Below are positions 33,906 through 39,248 of a stretch of 39,248 bases of DNA, piece by piece. Numbering within the stretch: position 1 is the first letter of the stretch; each line of letters opens with the position of its first letter. The notes beneath the pieces were generated by a model that saw only the letters and a list, made by a program, of their open reading frames with translations, did not search any database and was not told where the DNA came from. A program made the translations under genes and the position numbers. The stretch is from an uncultured Bacilli bacterium (GTDB taxonomy: Bacteria > Bacillota_I > Bacilli_A > RF39 > UBA660), in assembly GCA_947630585.1 (NCBI GenBank), contig CANRIE010000002.1:1-39248 (forward strand). The letters are read 5' to 3'.

Positions 33906-34157
33906 TTATTTAATTATATAATCTAATATTTTTAATATTAAATTAATCTTATAATAATAATTATATTTATTATCTATAACATTATATAATTTAATATCTA
34001 ATCCATCTAATATTAAATAATTAATATTATTAATACCAAATAAATTAAATATATCTAAATCCTCATCAAAACTTACTAACTTATCTTTATTTTTAATTAA
34101 GATAAGATAATCTTTATATAAATTCTTACAAAATATAAATCTTTTATATTTACTCAT
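33906..34157 (-). CDS. Small hypothetical protein downstream of the DGR template
   Basis: 83 residues, very rich in Ile, Leu, Asn, Tyr, Lys and Asp (for example YCKNLYKDYLILI-type stretches), without a recognisable motif. No clear ribosome site precedes the ATG, and extreme AT richness makes chance open frames likely. It lies between a 24-bp inverted repeat just downstream of the template and a candidate terminator, in the same direction as the DGR genes. It could be a small DGR-linked protein or no gene at all. Confidence 0.35.
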   Translation of the reverse strand: MSKYKRFIFCKNLYKDYLILIKNKDKLVSFDEDLDIFNLFGINNINYLILDGLDIKLYNVIDNKYNYYYKINLILKILDYIIK

Positions 34158-34166
34158 ATAGTTCTA

Positions 34167-34190
34167 AACTTAAGTACGTATACTTAAGTT
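34167..34190. repeat. Inverted repeat downstream of the DGR template
   Basis: AACTTAAGTA and TACTTAAGTT, perfect 10-bp arms around CGTA, about 94 bp beyond the 3' end of the template repeat. It could end or stabilise the template RNA, or form a cruciform. There is no U run. Confidence 0.55.
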
Positions 34191-34283
34191 ATCTATACCT
34201 TTCTTCTGATAAACTCAAGGATAGGATTGTCCTTTACACGATTAATATTAAACCTTAATCTAATATTCAAGTAATAAAGGTCT

Positions 34284-34388
34284 CGGGCGAACGGCATTAT
34301 TATTGTTCACGTTGTTCGAACTTACGTTCCCAGTCGTATTCCAATTAGCAACATTATTAGAGTTGTTAGAGGACGGAGACAAAAGCCA
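34284..34388 (-). repeat. DGR template repeat (TR), 105 bp
   Basis: It matches the variable repeat at 36399-36503 over 105 bp without gaps; 13 bases differ, and at 12 of these the template (minus strand) has A. Read in frame it would encode WLLSPSS then NNSNNVANWN, where gene C has HDSTDVANWD: the diversified codons are AAC or AAT, the classic design. The GC-rich 3' end GCCGTTCGCCCG is identical in both copies. It begins 12 bp after the reverse transcriptase stop. The RNA made here would be the template for mutagenic cDNA. Confidence 0.95.
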
Positions 34389-34400
34389 CAACTCGCCAAT

Positions 34401-35507
34401 TTAATTTATCCTACCCCAAAAATATTTATTAACAATATTTTTAACTTTAATATTATTTGTATATTTAAAACTATAAAGATAAGTATTAATACTTGAAAAA
34501 CATTTTTCAAAACTAATATAACCTTTATTATATAAATACTTAACTTCTTTAACTCTTCTTTTTATTTTCTTTAAAGTATCTTTTTTTATTTTTATAATTG
34601 TTTTATTATTTTTAATAATAAAACGATATCCTAAAAAACAAAATCCTTCTTTACTACTTACTATTTTTGTTTTCTTTTTATTTATTTCTAATTTATAATC
34701 ATTATTTAATATCTTTTCAATTTTATTTAAACATTCTTCTAAATATTTCTTATTAGGATGCATGATTATAAGGTCATCCATGTACACTATTGTGTATTTA
34801 AGATGTAAATCATGAACAATATAATGAATTAATCTTGATAAATAAAATATTGATAGAAATTGACTAGTCATAGCTCCAAGTCCTAACCCTTTACCATCTT
34901 TATATCTTGGTAAATCATTTAATTTATCTTTATCATAAGGTCTTTTCTTAATCATTTCAACAATCCTAGAATCAATATCAGAATTTATATAACTACTATT
35001 AGTACTATCAATTATTCTACTAATTAATGTATATTCATCATTATCTAATTTGCATTTAATCAAACTCTTTAATACATCATGGTCTATATTATAAAAATAC
35101 TTTTTAATATCAATTTTTAATATATAAAAATTACCATATTTCTTACATTTTTCTAAATACTTTTTAACTAACTTAATTCCATAATCTACACCATATCCAC
35201 TTCTAGTTGCAACTATTCTATTATCTAAATATTTATCTAATTTTGGAATTAAAACATATCTTGCTAAATAATGATTAATAACTTTATCTTTAATTCTTAA
35301 AGACATTACTATTCTATACTTAGGTTCTCTAATTATAAATATATTATATTTACTAGGATAATAACTCATATTAGTAAGTTCATTATAGATATTTATGATA
35401 TTTTGCATTTTATTTCTTTCAAATACATAAACTTTTTTCTTATTCTTAGTATTCTTTCTAATTTCTAAATCATAAATATCTATTAAATCTTTAATATTAA
35501 CTTTCAT
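34401..35507 (-). CDS. DGR reverse transcriptase
   Basis: 368 residues. The catalytic motif is IVYMDDLIIMH (YMDD at 242-245), the palm strand YILKIDIKKYFYNIDHDVL with the first metal-binding Asp lies at about 128-147, and motif 4 reads GLGLGAMTSQFLS (SQ at 215-216), the LGxxxSQ form typical of DGR enzymes in place of the QGxxxSP of group II introns and retrons. No maturase or endonuclease domain. The start overlaps the end of avd by 11 bp. It copies the template RNA, misreading adenines, with Avd as partner; the cDNA replaces the variable repeat in gene C. Confidence 0.96.
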   Translation of the reverse strand: MKVNIKDLIDIYDLEIRKNTKNKKKVYVFERNKMQNIINIYNELTNMSYYPSKYNIFIIREPKYRIVMSLRIKDKVINHYLARYVLIPKLDKYLDNRIVATRSGYGVDYGIKLVKKYLEKCKKYGNFYILKIDIKKYFYNIDHDVLKSLIKCKLDNDEYTLISRIIDSTNSSYINSDIDSRIVEMIKKRPYDKDKLNDLPRYKDGKGLGLGAMTSQFLSIFYLSRLIHYIVHDLHLKYTIVYMDDLIIMHPNKKYLEECLNKIEKILNNDYKLEINKKKTKIVSSKEGFCFLGYRFIIKNNKTIIKIKKDTLKKIKRRVKEVKYLYNKGYISFEKCFSSINTYLYSFKYTNNIKVKNIVNKYFWGRIN

Positions 35508-35835
35508 CTTGAATCCATTTAAACAACATCTTATTAATACTAAGTAATCTATTACTTAATTTAATAGATTGTTTTTCACTTATTATCCTCTTCTTAAAAC
35601 TTTGCTCTATATAAAAGTCAATTAAATTAACTTTCATAATAGTTTTAATTTGAATATCTTTTCTTTTATCTATATTAGTATAATTAGCAGTATAAACTAG
35701 TTCTAATAATTCATAACTATCATTAACTAATCTATTTCTAAGTTCAAAGTATTTTCTAGGATAATTAATTAAATAATCATCAAGTATCATAATAAATTCT
35801 TTAATATATTTAGCAATAACAAACTTATCATTCAT
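35497..35835 (-). CDS. avd: Avd: DGR accessory variability determinant
   Basis: 112 residues, four helices, basic. The pattern LDDYLINYPRKYFELRNRLVNDSYELLELVYTAN then IDFYIEQSFKKRIISEKQSIKLSNRLLSINKML fits the Avd / 23S-intervening-like four-helix bundle that forms a pentameric barrel and binds the reverse transcriptase and template RNA. It overlaps the upstream MutS-like gene by 8 bp and the reverse transcriptase gene by 11 bp, so the three are made together. Recognised from size, fold pattern and position. Confidence 0.88.
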   Translation of the reverse strand: MNDKFVIAKYIKEFIMILDDYLINYPRKYFELRNRLVNDSYELLELVYTANYTNIDKRKDIQIKTIMKVNLIDFYIEQSFKKRIISEKQSIKLSNRLLSINKMLFKWIQDES

Positions 35836-36187
35836 TTACAATACTAGATATAGTTTCTAGTATTCTATCTAATTTTTCAGGACTTACTTTTTTAACCTTT
35901 TCAACTAAATCTTTATAATTAGTATCTTTCTCATATTTTTCTTTTCCTAATCTTACAAATTTTAAATATTTATTTAAGTTCTTAAAGTTATTATTGTTAT
36001 CTTCTCCTATAACTTCATAACTAATCTTATTTTCTTCTAATTTATTTATTACTTTATTAAGTGCTGATTTAGGAAACCCTACTTTATTATTTTTAATTTG
36101 ATAGTTAAAAAGATAATAAAGAATATAACAATCATCATCATAAGTACTATAAAAAGTACCACTTCTTCTTATCTTGATAACATTCAT
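35828..36187 (-). CDS. MutS domain I-like DGR accessory protein (MSL type)
   Basis: 119 residues. The stretch RRSGTFYSTYDDDCYILYYLFNY, then GFPKSALNKVINKLEENKIS and YEVI, follows the mismatch-reading domain I of MutS (GxFYE..DDA...; GvP..al...l..L...g). The rest of MutS (clamp, ATPase) is absent; the C-terminal 40 residues are a helix of unknown role. MutS-like small proteins (MSL) are, from memory of DGR surveys, a known but uncharacterised accessory class. It is placed directly before avd with an 8-bp overlap. It may bind mismatched heteroduplex at the variable repeat, which is inference. The ribosome site (AAAGGAA) is rather far upstream. Confidence 0.75.
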   Translation of the reverse strand: MNVIKIRRSGTFYSTYDDDCYILYYLFNYQIKNNKVGFPKSALNKVINKLEENKISYEVIGEDNNNNFKNLNKYLKFVRLGKEKYEKDTNYKDLVEKVKKVSPEKLDRILETISSIVNE

Positions 36188-36286
36188 ATAACTATAAAAC
36201 TATTCCTTTCTTTTATTAATTTATATAGTTAAACTTTCAATCAAAACCATTTCTACTAATGGTTAAACCCCTTGATATATAAGGCG

Positions 36287-36316
36287 GTTTCCGGACGTCT
36301 TTGCCGTCCAGGAAAC
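36287..36316 (-). repeat. GC-rich hairpin just after the DGR target gene
   Basis: Minus-strand stem GTTTCC-T-GGACG with CGTCC-GGAAAC around the loop GCAAAGA (one bulged base), beginning 2 bp after the stop of gene C and about 83 bp after the variable repeat. It is unusually GC-rich for this genome and has no U tract. It resembles in kind the hairpin/cruciform found downstream of variable repeats in known DGRs. Confidence 0.65.
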
Positions 36317-36317
36317 T

Positions 36318-37958
36318 CTATGCTATTTCAGGGTAATATGGAGTATTCAAACTTCCATCTCCATCTGTTATTTTTATATCGGATATTAGATTAACGGACG
36401 GGCGAACGGCAATATTAGAGCTCACGTTGAGCGAACTTACGCTCTCAGTCGTATCCCAATTAGCAACATCAGTAGAGTCGTGAGAGGACGGAGACAAAAG
36501 CCATCCATAGTTACTTGGCATACTATTCATCCAACTTGCTGATTTTATACTACTAAAATCTTTTAATTGCTTATCCCAATTATCATTTTCACTGCTTACT
36601 GAAAAGCCATAATCGCTTGGATACATTAAGGCAATTTTTCCTTCCCAGGTTGCTTGATTTTCTTTCCACACTTTACATCCATTTTCACTTTCAGATTTTC
36701 CAGTATTTTCAACGCAACTTGCAACATCTCTTTCATTCGCATAGGCTTCTTTTGGATTATCAATTATTCCTGTATAACTTTCAGGATCATAAGTTACTGT
36801 TCCCAAATAATATTTGGTGTCTTTTATCATATCTTTGGCATTTTTACTTAAGTAACTCATGTACCCATCACTTGGTTGTTTTGTATATTTATCAATTCCA
36901 GCATTTAACCAATATTGGAGTCCTGCTGTTGCCCAGTCATTATTGTATGTTCCACTTGTTTTTTTATTCCAATAAGCATAGTTCCCACTTGTATATTGAA
37001 TATTATATTCAGTTCCACTTGCAGAAAAAGTTGCAGGGAACATATCTCTTGTTAAAACTTTATTATTAACTATTTTTAAGTGTTCTTCTCCACTTTCATC
37101 TTTGAATACTCCGATTATTCTCCATATTTCACAATTAGAACTTGCAGTTTCATAAGTTGTATTATCACTACAATTAAAATAAATATAATTCTTTATTCCA
37201 TCATTTCCAGAATAACGATATTCTCTTACCTCATCATCTTTTGAAGTTGTTGGAGTATTATCAGATTTTACTCCAATTACTCCTCCTGCTTGGCCTATAG
37301 TATCTTTAACAACATCAGTTCCAATTTCACTTTTAATTTCTTTCTCATCAAAGTCACCATTTACGGATACTTTGATACTTGCAAAAACATTATCATTCCA
37401 TGTTTCCATATCATAATCAGCAAGACTTGTATTTCCTATATTAGTCTTAGGGGATATCCACATATATAATTTATACGTTATTTCTACATTATCTGTATTT
37501 GCATCTATTGTATTTATCCATATTGCTTTTCCATCTTTTATATTACTATAACTTGCATTATCTAATACTGTTTTATCAACTCCATCTTTGGTTTCTACTA
37601 ACCTAAACATTAATAAGTTATCTTTTATTCTTTCTGTTCTTTCTGTATTTTCATCTCCTGTTGGTTCTTCTCCCCAATTTAAAACTATTTCATACCAAAT
37701 TGGTTTTGAATATTTATTCCTTCCTTCGATTGTAAACTCGAAATAATCATCATCACCTGGTTCAGCTTTAGGTAAAGCATTTGTAATTGATAGTTCATTA
37801 GATTCCGTATATTTCATGAATACATCTCCGCTTATCAAAACTTGATTTTGGAGCGTATTTGAATATGTCCATATTGCAAATGTTACTCCGAATATTAGAA
37901 CTAAACAAATCGCTGCTATAACTCCAACTATAACTCCCTTTTTACGTTTATTTTCCAT
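36318..37958 (-). CDS. Surface protein C: DGR-diversified target protein
   Basis: 546 residues. N-terminal hydrophobic anchor or signal (GVIVGVIAAICLVLIFGVTFAIW), then QVLISGDVFMKYTESN shared with protein A, a beta-rich middle, and a C-terminal C-type-lectin-like module whose variable segment is residues 486-520 (W486LLSPSS...AVRP). That segment is the 36399-36503 variable repeat; the varied residues include His-Asp, Thr-Asp, Asp, Ser, Leu, Ser-Ser and Ile where the template has Asn. The fixed C-terminus ends with an ITDGDGS motif. Strong AAGGAGG site before the ATG. It is probably displayed on the cell surface and binds changing ligands. First gene of the DGR operon. Confidence 0.93.
   Translation of the reverse strand: MENKRKKGVIVGVIAAICLVLIFGVTFAIWTYSNTLQNQVLISGDVFMKYTESNELSITNALPKAEPGDDDYFEFTIEGRNKYSKPIWYEIVLNWGEEPTGDENTERTERIKDNLLMFRLVETKDGVDKTVLDNASYSNIKDGKAIWINTIDANTDNVEITYKLYMWISPKTNIGNTSLADYDMETWNDNVFASIKVSVNGDFDEKEIKSEIGTDVVKDTIGQAGGVIGVKSDNTPTTSKDDEVREYRYSGNDGIKNYIYFNCSDNTTYETASSNCEIWRIIGVFKDESGEEHLKIVNNKVLTRDMFPATFSASGTEYNIQYTSGNYAYWNKKTSGTYNNDWATAGLQYWLNAGIDKYTKQPSDGYMSYLSKNAKDMIKDTKYYLGTVTYDPESYTGIIDNPKEAYANERDVASCVENTGKSESENGCKVWKENQATWEGKIALMYPSDYGFSVSSENDNWDKQLKDFSSIKSASWMNSMPSNYGWLLSPSSHDSTDVANWDTTESVSSLNVSSNIAVRPSVNLISDIKITDGDGSLNTPYYPEIA
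36399..36503 (-). repeat. DGR variable repeat (VR), 105 bp, in gene C
   Basis: Gap-free match to the template at 34284-34388. Adenines of the template are changed at 12 sites to G, T or C on the coding strand; one further difference is G in the template and A here (Gly codon GGG against Glu codon GAG). Both ends, including the 12-bp GC-rich 3' end, are identical. Codons inside are richer in G and C than in the rest of the gene. Confidence 0.95.
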
Positions 37959-37975
37959 TTCTATTTCCTCCTTCT

Positions 37976-37987
37976 GGGCTTACGCCC
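37976..37987 (-). promoter_or_regulatory. GNRA hairpin just before the ribosome site of gene C
   Basis: GGGC-GTAA-GCCC on the minus strand, followed by AGAAGGAGG and the start codon. It could affect translation or mRNA stability. Not seen before genes A and B. Confidence 0.45.
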
Positions 37988-38057
37988 CTCTACTATTACA
38001 TTTTCATTATAAAATATTTTTAGGATTTTAGCAAGTCTTTTTTTAAATCCTCATGTG

Positions 38058-38107
38058 AAAAAAGACATATTTAAAATAAGTATTATCAATACCATATTTT
38101 ATATGTC
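38058..38107 (-). terminator. Leader terminator (attenuator candidate) of surface gene C
   Basis: Minus-strand arms GACATAT/AAAATA and TATTTT/AAATATGTC (2-nt bulge) with an inner GTATT/AATAC stem, then six T. It shares the GACATATAAAA start with the hairpins of genes A and B. Confidence 0.75.
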
Positions 38108-38137
38108 TTTTTGTATCTTTTACTATACTTTGAATAA

Positions 38138-38209
38138 CTAAAAGTGGTAGCCCCCCCCCAATGTCGACAAGTAGTTAACATACATATTTATCATATTTAC
38201 TATATTCAT
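38138..38209 (-). CDS. Leader ORF of surface gene C, 23 codons, with poly-G tract
   Basis: ATG at 38209, with AAGGAAGTG about six bases upstream and a TGATATGAT extended -10 about 36 bp before. The peptide ends MYVNYLSTLGGGYHF, parallel to the leaders of A and B although most of the sequence around differs. The tract has nine G. With nine it stops at TAG 38138-38140. With ten the frame passes through the whole terminator to TAA at 38043-38045; with eight it ends inside the terminator. The conserved layout at a divergent locus is the best evidence that the ORF matters. Confidence 0.6.
   Translation of the reverse strand: MNIVNMINMYVNYLSTLGGGYHF
38151..38159 (-). repeat. Homopolymeric G9 tract in leader of gene C
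   Basis: Nine G on the coding strand, at the same codon phase (first G is the third base of a codon) as the tracts of genes A and B. Confidence 0.85.
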
Positions 38210-38244
38210 AAACTACACTTCCTTTATTCTTAAAATACAACTTA

Positions 38245-38253
38245 ATCATATCA
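38245..38253 (-). promoter_or_regulatory. Extended -10 element of the DGR operon
   Basis: Minus-strand TGA-TATGAT; 17 bp further upstream is TTCCCT, a poor -35. Same arrangement as before gene B. Confidence 0.5.
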
Positions 38254-38296
38254 TATAATTTGAATTAAGGGAAGAGTATATTTTTCTAATTAGACA

Positions 38297-38797
38297 TTAT
38301 TTGACATATAATTTATTATTCTTTTTAAACTTAATATTTTTTAAGATAATACTTAAAAGAATAAAATAACTAATATTTAAAATAATACTATTTTTAAATT
38401 TATATATTAAATCACTTATAGTAACTATATTATAATTACTTAATTTAACTAATAAAAATAATATTAAATCATATAAAAAGATAAATATAATTACTAATAT
38501 TAAACTTATAAAATAATTACATCTTATAAATTTATCTATCTTTTTTATTATTTTAGCAAATAATAAAAATATTAAACTATTAAATAATAAAATATATGAA
38601 AATAATAAATCATAGATTAAACCTATTATAAATACAGTTTGTAAGTATTTTTTATTATCAATTTTATTATATAAAAATACAATTAAAGTTAAAGTTAACA
38701 TTGGATAAAATAAATTTAAATTATTAAAGTAACTAGGAATAAAATACGTTATTAAATAATCTAATATTATTGTTATTAAAATAATAATATAAATAAT
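38297..38797 (-). CDS. mreD: MreD, rod-shape-determining membrane protein, probable ATT start
   Basis: About 166 residues if started at the ATT at 38797 (or 38794), four to seven bases after AGGAAG. The first ATG in frame (38701) would remove the first membrane segment and about 32 residues, leaving a protein shorter than usual for MreD. Very hydrophobic with about five membrane segments (for example YLQTVFIIGLIYDLLFSYILLFNSLIFLL, shown here only in part by motif GLIYDLLFSY). It begins just after the TGA of mreC. MreD works with MreC, MreB and penicillin-binding proteins in side-wall synthesis. Confidence 0.75.
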   Translation of the reverse strand: MIYIIILITIILDYLITYFIPSYFNNLNLFYPMLTLTLIVFLYNKIDNKKYLQTVFIIGLIYDLLFSYILLFNSLIFLLFAKIIKKIDKFIRCNYFISLILVIIFIFLYDLILFLLVKLSNYNIVTISDLIYKFKNSIILNISYFILLSIILKNIKFKKNNKLYVK

Positions 38798-38798
38798 A

Positions 38799-39248
38799 TC
38801 ACTTCCTTATTAAAACATTTACAAATTTAAAATCATTAAAGCTACTAGCTGGTTTAATTTTAATTATTTTAGATACATCATATTTATCAGGAGTAGTTTC
38901 AATTACACTTCCAATTAAAATACCACTTGGAAATATTCCTCCCATTCCACTTGTATAAACTAAACTATCTTTTTTAATATCAACAACTTTATTAGTTCCG
39001 GTTACTTCAAGAGTATTACTGTTTGCATCATATCCTGACATTATTCCATAGATAGTATCATCACCATTTTTTATCATAACTGATATTTTACTATTAATAT
39101 CATTTGTTGTTATTAACTTAATTTCACTTGTGAGTTTGGATACACGATTAACTCTTCCAATTAACCCACTTCCGGTAATCACTGCCATATCTTCTTTTAA
39201 CCCATCGTTACTACCTTTATTAATTGTAATTGTATTAAACCAATACAT
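38799..39248 (-). CDS. mreC: MreC, C-terminal part (runs off the right edge)
   Basis: 149 visible residues of the periplasmic/extracellular beta domain of MreC: ITINKGSNDGLKEDMAVI, GLIGRVNRVSKLTSEIKLIT and VYTSGMGGIFPSGILIGSVI, the last being the strongest family mark. The N-terminal membrane segment and coiled coil lie beyond the window. It ends with TGA directly before mreD, with which it forms an operon. MreC is a scaffold of the rod complex for elongation of the cell wall. Confidence 0.95.
   Translation of the reverse strand: MYWFNTITINKGSNDGLKEDMAVITGSGLIGRVNRVSKLTSEIKLITTNDINSKISVMIKNGDDTIYGIMSGYDANSNTLEVTGTNKVVDIKKDSLVYTSGMGGIFPSGILIGSVIETTPDKYDVSKIIKIKPASSFNDFKFVNVLIRK

Noticed and set aside
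34284..36503. Direct-repeat pair as a possible CRISPR or transposon end
   Set aside because: Only two copies, differences confined to adenines of one copy, and RT plus Avd between them: this is a DGR template/variable pair.
38799..38803. GTG overlapping the mreC stop as the mreD start
   Set aside because: That frame stops after eight codons; the MreD frame is a different one.

Overview
The window comes from a very AT-rich, Gram-positive-type bacterium (Bacillota, probably an uncultured gut lineage of the Bacilli/Erysipelotrichia kind; this placement is inference). Reasons: strong AGGAGG-type ribosome binding sites, a T-box leader, an EssC/EsaB/WXG100 type VII secretion cluster, Bacillus-like mreCD and TrmL/HolA/AlaS/Cmk housekeeping genes. 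TGA is used as a stop (mreC, msl-like gene) and the Trp tRNA has anticodon CCA, so the code is the standard bacterial one, not the mycoplasma one. Almost all genes lie on the minus strand.

Layout. 1-8587: a type VII secretion operon read right to left (two WXG100-like proteins, a large putative substrate, a helical protein, EssC, EsaB), ending at a bidirectional terminator, then a membrane protein running off the left edge. 8600-11976: a FAD/Rieske oxidoreductase, a lone VirD4/TraG-type ATPase and a small AraC-type regulator. 11969-15189: a Rel/SpoT homologue and gltX. 15227-17471: surface protein gene A with a leader. 17505-24817: small regulators, tRNA-Ser(GCU), ssb, sufB, a Lys-rich membrane protein, tRNA-Trp, three small collagen-like genes and a HAD hydrolase. 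24828-27036: surface protein gene B with a leader like that of A. 27055-33827: lysS, trmL, holA, alaS and cmk, the cmk-alaS part preceded by a T-box leader. 33877-38273: a complete diversity-generating retroelement (DGR) with surface protein gene C as its target. 38297-39248: mreD and the end of mreC.

The most interesting system joins two diversification devices on one family of exported proteins (A, B, C). First, gene C is the variable protein of a DGR: a 105-bp template repeat just after the reverse transcriptase matches a 105-bp variable repeat in gene C with 13 differences, 12 of them at template adenines; Avd and a MutS-domain-I-like (MSL-type) accessory lie between. Gene B carries two further variable-repeat-like segments that do not match this template. 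Second, all three genes have the same kind of roughly 240-280-nt leader: extended -10 promoter, ribosome binding site, a 23-26-codon leader ORF containing a run of 8 or 9 G, then an intrinsic terminator, then the structural gene. In all three the present G number ends the leader ORF before the terminator, while one extra G would carry translation into the terminator stem. This suggests phase-variable, translation-dependent attenuation of hypervariable surface proteins, an inference that can be tested by sequencing tract lengths and measuring transcripts.
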